This document shows, one piece after another, positions 1 through 8,701 of a stretch of DNA of 17,307 bases. The notes under the pieces were generated by a model. It searched no databases. It worked only from the letters and a program-made list of their open reading frames with translations, and had not been told where the DNA came from. The position numbers and the translations under genes are program-made. The DNA is taken from NCBI GenBank assembly GCA_001839685.1, contig MLAK01001391.1, forward strand, positions 1 through 17,307, written 5' to 3'. Within the stretch, counting starts at the first letter, position 1. Each line of letters opens with the position of its first letter. The stretch comes from Tritrichomonas foetus (lineage: Eukaryota > Parabasalia > Tritrichomonadida > Tritrichomonadidae).

Positions 1-79
1 TGGTAGGACAAAGGTTTATGGGATGGTCCCACAAAATCTTTGGGGGACCATTTTGTAAACCTTTCATATAGGAGGCAAT
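1..79. repeat. Palindromic repeat, left copy (imperfect hairpin plus flank)
   Basis: Bases 10-35 pair with 39-64 around a 3-base loop (36-38). AAAGGTTTA (10-18) pairs with TAAACCTTT (56-64), ATGGTCCC (23-30) with GGGACCAT (44-51), and CAAA (32-35) with TTTG (39-42); 19-22 against 52-55 and base 31 against 43 do not pair. Bases 36-75 also recur exactly, inverted, as the last 40 bases of the window, so this is one copy of a dispersed repeat. Its full length cannot be judged because the left side is cut by the window edge. Confidence 0.85.
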
Positions 80-184
80 AATATGATTCGTCAACAATGA
101 TGTGAATATTTTTATTAATCTTGATTACATAAAGTAAGTAAAGTGCATAAACTTTACATAATAAATGAATTTTTATTTATTCAA

Positions 185-191
185 TCACTTA
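185..191 (+). promoter_or_regulatory. Initiator-like element of the coiled-coil gene
   Basis: TCACTTA matches the trichomonad Initiator (TCA+1, pyrimidine, A/T), with +1 at 187, which is 27 nt before the ATG at 214. The match is seen in the sequence; its use as a start site is inferred from the known short leaders of trichomonad mRNAs. Confidence 0.5.
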
Positions 192-213
192 AATTATAAA
201 AAATCGAGAAAGA

Positions 214-3200
214 ATGAAATTGAATATGGTCAAAGTATCAAACAAACATGGTGAATATTTTGTCTCGTGTTATCATGAGCGAATGCCGTTTATTAATTCC
301 AAAGAATTTATTATGTATCGATCGAATGATTTTCCTCCATCGGACAATGATAGTCTAACATTATCACCACCAAAACCAGTCGATGTTTATGAAAAAAGAA
401 TTAAAAAATATCAAAATGACATTCGTTCGATTCAGGCAGAAAATATTCGACTACAAGAAAGGCTTACATCTGCAGCCACACCCGACAAGAATGTGATCAA
501 TAAATGCTTGGAACTTCAAAAAGAGCGCGATCAACTTACACACGAAATGATCAAACTTAATCAAAAGATTGCCGATTTGTCAACAAAAATGCAAAGCGAT
601 TCTATAAGTTTATCGAAATATGCAATGGAATTATCACAGTCTCACGAACGAGAACAAAAATTAAGTGAAAAATATAAAAATGCTGCCAATAAATACAAAG
701 AAGTTAAATCTCTTTACGAGGAAGCAACAGATAAGTACCAGCAACTTGTTGTTGAAAAAAGTCAATTGGTTTTTGATAAAAATGAAAAAGATGATTTAAT
801 TGCATCTTTACAGCAGTCAATTTCTTTATTGAAAACTGAATTAAAAAAGAAATCTGACGGCCAAACAAAATCTAACGATATGCACCAATCTCTACTTGGT
901 GAAATCAAATTCAAAGACGATGACCTCAAAAAATTGAAATCTGAGAAAGATAAAGTTGAAGCAGCTCTGATTGTTGAAAAAAGTAAGAACAATCATCTTG
1001 CTGCTCAAATCAAAAGTTTACAAGAAAAAATAGTCAATTTAAATGAACAAAATGCAAATCTTTCTGTCATTTGCAGCACTTCTTCAGTGACAACTCAAAA
1101 ATCAAATAAAATGGAAGCTGAAATTAAACTACTGAAAACAAAACTTACTAATGCTGAATTAAAAGTTGAGCGTGTGAATGTTCAACTGGCTACTGTTAAA
1201 GAAACCAATTCACATCTTCAACAACAACTGGAGCAATCAGAATCTACAATTGCAACTCTTCAAGAGCAAATTCGTTTGGTTAATGCCGTTGAAACAAAAG
1301 ATCTTAAAACTAAATTAGCTAATGCATTAAAAGATAAAGAAAATTTGATCCGTAAACTTACAACATTAGAAGGAGATGTAAATAAAATGCAGGTAAAAAT
1401 TGTAAATATGCAACAATTAAAACAAGAAATGAAAACAAAAACTGATGAAATCGATAACTTAAATCAAAAGCTAGAAGATATCAAAAAAAGATATGAAGCA
1501 TTACAAATTTCAAATGATAAGTTATTACAAATGAAAAATGAGCTTCAGAAACTTGTTTCTGAAAAAGAAAAAAGTATCCAAGAAAATGTATCTCAGATAG
1601 ATAATCTTTTGGCGGATATTACTCGTAAATCAACAGAAAATGTTCAATTACAAAAGAAGCATAATACTATAAAAACACAACTTCAAACATTTGAATTACA
1701 AGTTGGTAATCTTCAAGGAAAGATCACAAAGCTAACTTCTGATATACAAAAGAAGGAAACATGTTTGGCTCAAACTAAGGCTCTGCTTGAAACAAATGAA
1801 GAAAAATTGTCTTTACTTGAAGAACAACTTGATAATGTTAAAATGCTAAACGAAAAAATTGATAAACAAAAAGATGATCTCACTGAACAAGTTGCAAATC
1901 AAACAAATATTATTTCTACACTTCAATCAAAGAATGCAGAATATTCTTCAACAATTTCCCAATTGAGAACCGAGAATTCTACTTTAGTTGCTGAAAATGA
2001 AAATAATAAATTCCAAATTAGTGAATTAGAAAGAAATCTTCGAAACACAGAAAAATCAAATTCATCTCTCAAATCAAAAGTTTCTGATTTGGAGCAAGAA
2101 AAGGCTGAACAAACTAGAAAATCACAAAAAGAAATATTAAAACTTCGTCAAGAAAATTCCAAATTAGTAGAAGAAAAAAGAGAAGTTGCTAAACGTGTCA
2201 CATCATTTGAAATGCAAATTCAAAAACTTCAACTTCAAATGGAAAAGGCATCGAATGACAATATTAAACTTCGTTCTCAAAACAATGAGTTTCAACAAAA
2301 ATTATCAAATGCTCAAGAACAGCTTCGTCAAAAATCGATAACTTGTGAAACAGAAAAATCCGAGTTGTCAAACCAATTATCACGTCATAAGGATGAAATT
2401 AATCAACTTAAATCCGAAGGAAGGAGCTTAACTACACAAATCGAAATTTTAACACAGAAAATTGATAAGTATAAACTTGAAAATGAAAAACTTCATAATG
2501 ATGTTTTACAATTAAATAAAGATAATGCTAAACTTGATCAAGAGAAAGAAACCATATTGTATCAATGTAATGATATGGTACAACAAAACACAACTCTTCA
2601 AAAACAAGTTAATCAACTTCAAGAAAGAAATACTGTTCTTGAAACTAAAATCGATAGCATTGTCGAAGAACTTAATGAAAGCAGAGAAAACAATGATCAT
2701 ATTATGGCACAAATGCAATACCAAAATAATAACTATGAGAAACAATTAAATGCATTGAAATCCGCTCTTGAAAAGAAATCAGATGATTATAATGAATTAG
2801 CTCAAAAGAAAGAAGATGAGATATCAGAGTTATACGAACAAATAAAGAAACTTGAATCAGTGAATAAAACATGTCAGACATTACGAGTAAACTTAGCTAA
2901 TTCTGAAGAACATATCAAGCAGCTTGAATCTATGAATGAAGGACTTAATAATGATCTTAAAGATGCACAATTACAATTTGCCCAATTAAGCGACTGTCTT
3001 AAACAACAAATTCAAACACAACAGACTGAAATTGATCAATTAACAATTGAAAAATGTCAATTAAGAGAAGAAATCGAAGATCACAAATCAACAAACAAAA
3101 AATTAAAGGCAACTAATGATTCTGTTAAAAGACAAATTTCAAAATTAAATACAACAATTGAAGCTCTTCATACTATTGTTGAACAAAATGAAATTAAAGA

Positions 3201-4809
3201 TCAAGAAATTGAACGATTAAATGATAAGATACTACAAATCGACAGTGTCCGAACTGCACTTGAAATTGAAAATCAAACACAAAAAGGAAAAATAGAAAAA
3301 TTATTACAGACAACTATTAAATATGAAAATTTACAAGACGAATATCAAGATCTCCTTAAATCAAAGCAAATTTTAGTTCAACAATTAGAAGATAGTCAAG
3401 ACAACAATGATCACCTTGTTTCTCAAAACCAACAATTAAACGGTGAAGTTGATGATCTTAAGCAGCAGATTGCTCAGCTTAAACAAAACAAAGAAGATGA
3501 TATTGAATCACTGAGAAGTGAAATTTCTAAAAAGAAAGAAGCAATTGATTCCATTCGTACGCAACTAAAAGAAAGAGCAGAACAAGTAAATCTATTATCT
3601 GATGACATTGCTTCACTAAATTCTGACAATGAACAATTGCTAGCACAAATTTCATCATTACATGATGAAATTCAAGTGCATAAAGAAACTACAAGTGAAT
3701 TAAATAAAAGAATTCAACTTCAAGAATCACAAATTGCCGAATTAAGAGATGAAAGAAATCGTGCTAACTCTATTATCAATGATAAAAAGAAAGATCTCCT
3801 GAAAGTCAAGAGTACTGCTCTCCAAATTCAAAATCAATTTAATGAAAAGCAAAAGAAATACGTCGCAGAAATATCCCAATTAACTAGTGAACTTCACGAA
3901 CTTGAAAAAGTTAATGCCCAACTTAAGAAAGAAATGTCTAAGCAAGAGCCAATTCAGAAACTAATGCAAGATTTGCAAATTAGCAGGAAAAATAATGACC
4001 ATCTCATTTCACAGTTGAAAGATTATGAAGTACAAAATAGAGCACTTAAAGAAGAAAATGAAAGACTTACAGCAGATCGTGATGATATGCATAAGTCAAT
4101 TCATAGTTTAGATTCTGTAATGAATCAAAGCATTGAAGAATTGAAGGTTCAAAATCAATTACTAAAGAAAGAATTGAATCAATTACGTGATAAAAATTCT
4201 GATTTGCTTCAGAAACTTTATGAACGTAATAATAATGATGATAGCAATGAGAATTCCGTTAATTCTGGTTCAAGTGCAACTGAGAATCAAATGCTGAATG
4301 AATTAAATGCAACTAGAGAAGAAGTTGAAGTTTTACAAACTGAAAATCAGACGTTGAAACACAGAATTACACAAATTGAACAAAGTGATAACATTCAAAC
4401 ACTTAGGAAACAAATTGAAGATCTTCAAAGAGAAAATGATAATTTAATTCAAGAAAAATCAGAACAAATCGAATTGAATGAAATTAATGAAGAACTCAAG
4501 AATGAAATCGTTCAACTTCAAAACAAGATCGCAAGGCTTGAACAAAGACCTTCTAGACCAAATCAGGTTAGGTTTGTTGATCAAACAAATGTTGAAGATA
4601 TAACATTCAACATTGGTCAAGAAAACAAAGAATCTATTGAAGAACTTAAGAATAAATGTAGAAAACTTGAGAAGAAACTTAAGGATTCAATGGAAATGAA
4701 TCAGCAATTGACAGAATTATTAGAAAAATCTCACCAAAGAAATCGAGACATTGAGAAACAATTGAATGACTTAAGACAGGAAAACATCAGACTCATTAGT
4801 AACTCATAA
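214..4809 (+). CDS. Very long coiled-coil protein (1531 aa), function unknown
   Basis: Residues 1 to about 57 are not coiled coil and end in a Pro/Ser-rich stretch. From there the protein is almost unbroken heptad-type sequence rich in Gln, Lys, Glu, Asn and Leu, with no membrane segment or enzyme motif visible. Two breaks near the end are an Asn/Ser-rich linker (about 1339-1360) and a Pro-containing segment with RPSRPNQVRFVDQ (about 1445-1470); a last coil closes the protein. The motif NN(D)H(L/I) occurs at residues 259, 826, 1064 and 1260, always a multiple of seven apart. The overall form resembles golgins, centrosomal or striated-fibre proteins, but similarity by composition alone cannot separate these, so no family is assigned. 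The start is the first ATG after a good Initiator. A TAATAAA lies about 16 nt past the stop. It converges on the next gene. Confidence 0.9.
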   Translation: MKLNMVKVSNKHGEYFVSCYHERMPFINSKEFIMYRSNDFPPSDNDSLTLSPPKPVDVYEKRIKKYQNDIRSIQAENIRLQERLTSAATPDKNVINKCLELQKERDQLTHEMIKLNQKIADLSTKMQSDSISLSKYAMELSQSHEREQKLSEKYKNAANKYKEVKSLYEEATDKYQQLVVEKSQLVFDKNEKDDLIASLQQSISLLKTELKKKSDGQTKSNDMHQSLLGEIKFKDDDLKKLKSEKDKVEAALIVEKSKNNHLAAQIKSLQEKIVNLNEQNANLSVICSTSSVTTQKSNKMEAEIKLLKTKLTNAELKVERVNVQLATVKETNSHLQQQLEQSESTIATLQEQIRLVNAVETKDLKTKLANALKDKENLIRKLTTLEGDVNKMQVKIVNMQQLKQEMKTKTDEIDNLNQKLEDIKKRYEALQISNDKLLQMKNELQKLVSEKEKSIQENVSQIDNLLADITRKSTENVQLQKKHNTIKTQLQTFELQVGNLQGKITKLTSDIQKKETCLAQTKALLETNEEKLSLLEEQLDNVKMLNEKIDKQKDDLTEQVANQTNIISTLQSKNAEYSSTISQLRTENSTLVAENENNKFQISELERNLRNTEKSNSSLKSKVSDLEQEKAEQTRKSQKEILKLRQENSKLVEEKREVAKRVTSFEMQIQKLQLQMEKASNDNIKLRSQNNEFQQKLSNAQEQLRQKSITCETEKSELSNQLSRHKDEINQLKSEGRSLTTQIEILTQKIDKYKLENEKLHNDVLQLNKDNAKLDQEKETILYQCNDMVQQNTTLQKQVNQLQERNTVLETKIDSIVEELNESRENNDHIMAQMQYQNNNYEKQLNALKSALEKKSDDYNELAQKKEDEISELYEQIKKLESVNKTCQTLRVNLANSEEHIKQLESMNEGLNNDLKDAQLQFAQLSDCLKQQIQTQQTEIDQLTIEKCQLREEIEDHKSTNKKLKATNDSVKRQISKLNTTIEALHTIVEQNEIKDQEIERLNDKILQIDSVRTALEIENQTQKGKIEKLLQTTIKYENLQDEYQDLLKSKQILVQQLEDSQDNNDHLVSQNQQLNGEVDDLKQQIAQLKQNKEDDIESLRSEISKKKEAIDSIRTQLKERAEQVNLLSDDIASLNSDNEQLLAQISSLHDEIQVHKETTSELNKRIQLQESQIAELRDERNRANSIINDKKKDLLKVKSTALQIQNQFNEKQKKYVAEISQLTSELHELEKVNAQLKKEMSKQEPIQKLMQDLQISRKNNDHLISQLKDYEVQNRALKEENERLTADRDDMHKSIHSLDSVMNQSIEELKVQNQLLKKELNQLRDKNSDLLQKLYERNNNDDSNENSVNSGSSATENQMLNELNATREEVEVLQTENQTLKHRITQIEQSDNIQTLRKQIEDLQRENDNLIQEKSEQIELNEINEELKNEIVQLQNKIARLEQRPSRPNQVRFVDQTNVEDITFNIGQENKESIEELKNKCRKLEKKLKDSMEMNQQLTELLEKSHQRNRDIEKQLNDLRQENIRLISNS

Positions 4810-4824
4810 TACCCTTTATTTTTG

Positions 4825-4831
4825 TAATAAA
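4825..4831 (+). terminator. Probable poly(A) signal of the coiled-coil gene
   Basis: TAATAAA, with the TAAA core at 4828-4831, 19 nt after the stop codon. Trichomonads use UAAA at or near the stop as the polyadenylation signal; use here is inferred. Confidence 0.4.
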
Positions 4832-5048
4832 TTTCTCGTTATACTATGTGGTGTATCTTTTTTTTATGCTTTTGCAGTTATCTACTATTTTTTGCATATT
4901 TATTCACTAATCTGCGATAATAAATATTATATAATGATAATTATCATGAATTACAATGTGAAAATGTGATCAATAAATATTAATAAAAACAAGAAATAAA
5001 GTGAAGCATAATATTCTATTTACAAACAAAATAAAATGGTATAAAAAA

Positions 5049-7757
5049 TTAATGGTTTGGTTCTTCCAGATATTCAAGATGAGGAAGAATGGTTGGAACT
5101 TTTCTCGGTGAAACAGGATGTTTGTATCCATTTCTAAATGATATTCCATTTCTTTTTTCAGTTCCATAAATTCTTGGGGATTTAGATGTTGACGGTATTA
5201 TTATTTTATTTTTGGTTACAATCTGCATCTTTTTATTTTTAGTCAAACTTGAGTCCAATCGTTTTCTACAGCATGGAGGAGGTGGTCTGACTGGGAAAGC
5301 TGTCCAATGAACAGCAGGATCAGAATTTGAATCATCACTTGACCTTACATTTAATTTCTTATTAATAGAACGAGTTGTATTATTAGCCAAAATTGCAGTA
5401 AGCTGGCCGATTTTAGTACCTGAACTGTTTTGAATTTTTATACTTGGAGCTCCAAATAAAGATGGATAATTCATATTGTCGTTTGATTTTTCTGTAGGCT
5501 TGAGTGACCATTTAAAGTTCTTCCGCCTGCTTCTCCGAACAAACTGAGTATCAAAACCTCCAACAATTCGAATTCTATTTTTCGAGATATCTTGAGTGAG
5601 AATTATTTGACCATCTTCAGTGCAATGAGAAACACCAGCATTAACAACAACTGCATCATTTTCATCTCTGTATATAATTTTTACTTGATTATCTTTTCGA
5701 GAAATCGAATAAGGAATCAACTTTGGTGTTGCTTTAGATTCAACCACATTATTTTCAGGTTTAACACCATCATTAGCCATGGTTTCATTGTCAAATATAT
5801 TTTGATATCCAATTTCATCTTCATAGAAGTTTTGATGTGGTGGATTGAAATTTGTTGTAGCATTTTCAATGATTTCCGTTTCTTTTGAATCAGTTGGTTT
5901 TTGAATTGGGATTGAGGCACTTTCGGATATTTGAATTTCATTGAATGAAATTGGAATTTTTCTACCGCTTTTTGAAAAAATGTAGAACTCGCCATTGTCT
6001 GAAATAAAAAGCTGATTTTGGTTTCCTTCCTCATCGATATAAAACAAATCACCGTTTCCATTCGTTGCAATTTGAATGAAGTCACCGTTTTCCATTTCGT
6101 AAACAATTTGGCCTTTTTCGTTCATTGAAACGAGAATTTTATTTCCATTTTCATCAATGATGAAAGTCTCGCCCGATGAATTCATAAACAAGGGAGTCTT
6201 ATTATGGTCGCTGTTGGTGATGTATACTTCACCGTCTTTATTGATACTAATAGGCAATAAAATTCCATTTTCTATTTTTAAAAACATTTTTTCGTTATTT
6301 TTAAGTATTACATTTAATTTTTGTCCATGAACACTAGAAAAAGTGTGAGTATTATCGGTGTTTGGTGTTAACAATAAAGAAATTCCATTATCAGTGAGAA
6401 TTATAGTTTCACCCTTGTCATTTTTAGTTATTTTTGCTGCATGATTAAAATCAGAAATAGTTTCTAGTTGGTCAATTAAACGTTCTTTTGCCAATTTTTC
6501 ATTAATCTCTTTATTTTCTGAATTTAATTGATTATCGTTTGAGCAACTCATATTGTTTTCGTTTTCTTCTTCTTCTTCTTCTTCAAAATTTTGTGTAGTT
6601 GTTTGATGTAAAGTGATCAATTCTTCCAAATCATTTGCAATTTCGTGTGAATTTAAATGGTCTGGATAATTAAAGATATGGTTTCCTTTCTTTCCATTAG
6701 AAATTGTAACATTTGAAGTAATAATTTCACTTTTATTATTAGTGTCACTTGATTTGGATGTGCTACTTTTGTGAATTTTACATTGAATTTCTATCGTTTT
6801 ACGGTTGAGTTTGAGATCATTTTGAAATTCTTCAAAATTTGTTCGTCTGAATTTTGATTCATTTTGTTCTGGACATTCAAAAAGTTCAAACAATTTTGGA
6901 GATTGATGAATTGCTAATTTTGCCTTTTCTTCTTCAAATTTTTCAGTTTCAATTGTATGACTATTTTCTAAATTAGGATTATACTTATGTGTTTTAAAAT
7001 TGTTCATTTGTGAATCCAAATATCTGAAATTTTTATTTTCTTTTTCCAATTCTTGATTTTGTTCGCTCAATTTTTTGACCATATTCAAAAGATTCTCTTC
7101 ACGAAGTTTCATTTGTTGAACAATTTCATAAAGGTTATCATTCATATTCCGATCTTTTGAATTTTCAGAATGTTCAGAATTTTGTGACTTTTCAGAATTT
7201 TCATTGTTTTGTGAATTTTCAGAACTTTGTGAGTTTGGCAAATTCTGAGAAGTATTGAAAAATTGAAAAGAATTTCCAGAAGGCGATTCATGTTGAAGAT
7301 CATGACTTGATAAATCATCTGGATTAGATAAAAGTAAACCGTCTGTGCCTGCCCCACTTTTTGCACTTTTTGTTGAATCGTTTGCGGTTTTCATTATATT
7401 TTCGGATATTGAAGGGATTGGAGATTTGGCATTTTCCGAATGGCGATCGCGCTTGTCTATTTTTGCCTGTATGTCTGGAGTGGCCAAATTTGACTCATCG
7501 CCGGCCATTTTGACATTATTTTCGAATAATTGTAAAAGCGGTTTTTTTAAATTTTTGCATTCGTCTTCTCGGCTGTCACCACATTTTGAAACGTCTTGGG
7601 GGAGTTTTTGCGACATTTCGGTTTGGTCATATTCGATGGTATGAATAAATGCTTGACTTTTTTCGATTTCTTGTGAATTTATATCGACTGGCTGTTTTTG
7701 ATCGATTTGGTCCATCAAATTTTGTGTGGACTGAAGAATTTCGTCGTGAATGTTCAT
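5049..7757 (-). CDS. Hypothetical protein with coiled coil and eight 20-residue beta repeats (902 aa)
   Basis: No known family is recognised. In order: a polar N-terminal third; a Ser/Asn/Glu low-complexity run of alternating SEN and SQN (about 172-205); a short coiled coil (about 207-246); a seven-residue Glu tract near 391-397 encoded by a TTC microsatellite on the opposite strand; eight tandem repeats of 20-21 residues (448-609); further beta-like sequence; and a basic C-terminal tail with PPPPCC (about 823-829) and SPR motifs at both KSPRIYG and HPVSPRKVP. There is no signal peptide or membrane segment. The open frame extends upstream to 7772 without an ATG, so the ATG at 7757 is taken; a weak Initiator match is 6 nt before it. 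It converges on the coiled-coil gene. A cytoskeletal or scaffolding role is possible but only guessed from the architecture. Confidence 0.85.
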   Translation of the reverse strand: MNIHDEILQSTQNLMDQIDQKQPVDINSQEIEKSQAFIHTIEYDQTEMSQKLPQDVSKCGDSREDECKNLKKPLLQLFENNVKMAGDESNLATPDIQAKIDKRDRHSENAKSPIPSISENIMKTANDSTKSAKSGAGTDGLLLSNPDDLSSHDLQHESPSGNSFQFFNTSQNLPNSQSSENSQNNENSEKSQNSEHSENSKDRNMNDNLYEIVQQMKLREENLLNMVKKLSEQNQELEKENKNFRYLDSQMNNFKTHKYNPNLENSHTIETEKFEEEKAKLAIHQSPKLFELFECPEQNESKFRRTNFEEFQNDLKLNRKTIEIQCKIHKSSTSKSSDTNNKSEIITSNVTISNGKKGNHIFNYPDHLNSHEIANDLEELITLHQTTTQNFEEEEEEENENNMSCSNDNQLNSENKEINEKLAKERLIDQLETISDFNHAAKITKNDKGETIILTDNGISLLLTPNTDNTHTFSSVHGQKLNVILKNNEKMFLKIENGILLPISINKDGEVYITNSDHNKTPLFMNSSGETFIIDENGNKILVSMNEKGQIVYEMENGDFIQIATNGNGDLFYIDEEGNQNQLFISDNGEFYIFSKSGRKIPISFNEIQISESASIPIQKPTDSKETEIIENATTNFNPPHQNFYEDEIGYQNIFDNETMANDGVKPENNVVESKATPKLIPYSISRKDNQVKIIYRDENDAVVVNAGVSHCTEDGQIILTQDISKNRIRIVGGFDTQFVRRSRRKNFKWSLKPTEKSNDNMNYPSLFGAPSIKIQNSSGTKIGQLTAILANNTTRSINKKLNVRSSDDSNSDPAVHWTAFPVRPPPPCCRKRLDSSLTKNKKMQIVTKNKIIIPSTSKSPRIYGTEKRNGISFRNGYKHPVSPRKVPTILPHLEYLEEPNH
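5931..6416 (-). repeat. Eight tandem 20-21-residue repeats within the 902-aa protein
   Basis: Units start at residues 448, 469, 489, 510, 530, 550, 570 and 590. Typical units are ETFIIDENGNKILVSMNEKG and DLFYIDEEGNQNQLFISDNG. The pattern is: acidic residue, three or four hydrophobic/aromatic residues, D/E-x-x-G-N turn, three or four hydrophobic residues, then a Ser/Asn-x-x-Gly turn. Units 4-8 are exactly 20 residues; units 1 and 3 have 21. Two strands and two turns per unit fit a beta-solenoid or a string of beta hairpins (inference). Confidence 0.85.
6564..6584. repeat. (TTC)7 microsatellite encoding poly-Glu
   Basis: Seven perfect TTC triplets on the plus strand, read as seven GAA codons in the minus-strand gene. 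A likely length-variable site inside a coding region. Confidence 0.9.
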
Positions 7758-7765
7758 TTTTATGA
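7758..7765 (-). promoter_or_regulatory. Weak Initiator match of the 902-aa gene
   Basis: TCATAAAA ends directly before the ATG, with +1 at 7763. It fits TCA-pyrimidine-A/T minimally, in an A/T-rich context where chance matches are common. Confidence 0.3.
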
Positions 7766-8137
7766 GAGGCAAATTGAATAGTATCTTAGGCCAAATAAGA
7801 ATTTAAAAATTGACAAAAAAACGTATCACACCGTCATTCAGAATAGTTTATCTACCAGGTTAAAATTGACCTCCGAAAATTACGGTTAGGAATCCTTTTT
7901 TGTTGAGAAGGGAGATTATCAGTAAGATATTTATCTAATATTTCTCTTTTTTATGTCATTTTTACATAAAACAAAGTAATTATGAAATGAAAAGCAAGAA
8001 AATTCGTGATAATATTGATTAATCAAAGATTATTTGTATTTGGTTTTGATAAGTTGACTTAGCTTATCAACTAAGATCAATTTCTATTCTTCTAACTCAT
8101 TCAATATATGTTTTCATTTATTAATGCCATTGAATTT
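7766..8137. other. Intergenic stretch between the 902-aa gene and the ankyrin tail
   Basis: AT-rich and without a supported gene. It holds an imperfect hairpin at 8046-8080 (TTGAT and AGTTGA pairing with TCAACT and ATCAA around a 9-base loop) and a TAATAAA on the minus strand (8117-8123) that would serve the ankyrin gene ending at 8138. Confidence 0.6.
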
Positions 8138-8700
8138 TCATAATGCTTCTAAAAAAGTATCTTTTTCTTTAGACATTAATAATTCTGCAATTTCCTCGCT
8201 AGCATTACTGCAAGCTATTGTAAGTGGAGAATTGTAAGAAATAAAAATTATTCCATTTATATGCTGTTTTCAACTATAAATAAGAATAGAAAGCTATATC
8301 TACAAGATTAGTATCAATATTTGGTTGTTCGATTAATAAATCAACAATATCATATTGTTCGTTTATCACAGCGTGATGAAGAGGAGTCAAATGAATATGC
8401 AATATAATTCCATTTGAGCACAAAAGATGACTATGAAAATCTAATGAGATATTATCTTGTGAATTAATGTCAATATTAGGCTGTTTCACTATAAACTCTG
8501 AGATATGTAAATATCCATTTTCACATGCTAAATGTAAAGGAGTTTCATAAAACTTCAAAATTATTCCTGATTAAAACATAGTATTTACAATGAAGACCAG
8601 TAAGAATTATATCTTTGGAATTAATATTAACTCTAGGATGACTGCACAATAGCTTAACAATTTCAAAGTATCCATTACAAGTAGCAATATGAAGAAGAGT
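8138..8700 (-). pseudogene. 3' ankyrin-repeat array, out of frame with the upstream ORF (four 90-nt units, disrupted spacers)
   Basis: Four ankyrin units lie at 8611-8700, 8454-8543, 8298-8387 and 8141-8230. Each is exactly 90 nt, fully open, and recognisable (for example TPLHLACENGYLHISEFIV and TPLHHAVINEQYDIVDLL). The last runs to a natural-looking TGA at 8138-8140. Between them lie homologous spacers of 67 nt (8544-8610), 66 nt (8388-8453) and 67 nt (8231-8297); a shorter 49-nt spacer (8701-8749) precedes the first unit. Spacers of 67 and 49 nt shift the frame, and spacers 1 and 3 also contain stops, so the array cannot be read straight through. It is called a pseudogene conservatively. 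The clean units leave open that the spacers are removed from the RNA or that the decay is very recent. Confidence 0.65.
8231..8610 (-). repeat. Homologous 66-67-nt spacers between ankyrin units
   Basis: Three spacers interrupt the array at the same codon boundary, directly after the Asp (GAT) that ends each unit and before the TPLH/SPLT helix. They share a 3' block: GGAATAATTTT in spacers 1 and 3 and GGAATTATATT in spacer 2, starting 19-23 nt before the next unit. None begins with GT, so they are not canonical spliceosomal introns with these borders. Confidence 0.75.
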
Positions 8701-8701
8701 T

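Noticed and set aside
5931..6416. EF-hand calcium sites, suggested by D-E-N-G-N
   Set aside because: The 12-residue DxDxDG loop with flanking helices is missing; the units are beta-rich with a 20-residue period.
8046..8080. Hairpin downstream of the ankyrin gene as a terminator or regulatory RNA
   Set aside because: The stem is short and AT-rich with a bulge, easily expected by chance at this composition, and trichomonads are not known to end transcription at such hairpins.
8231..8610. Ankyrin spacers as ordinary GT-AG introns
   Set aside because: Spacers do not start with GT or end with AG, and the trichomonad branch/3' motif ACTAACACAG is absent; GT...AG pairs found inside one spacer are not shared by the others.
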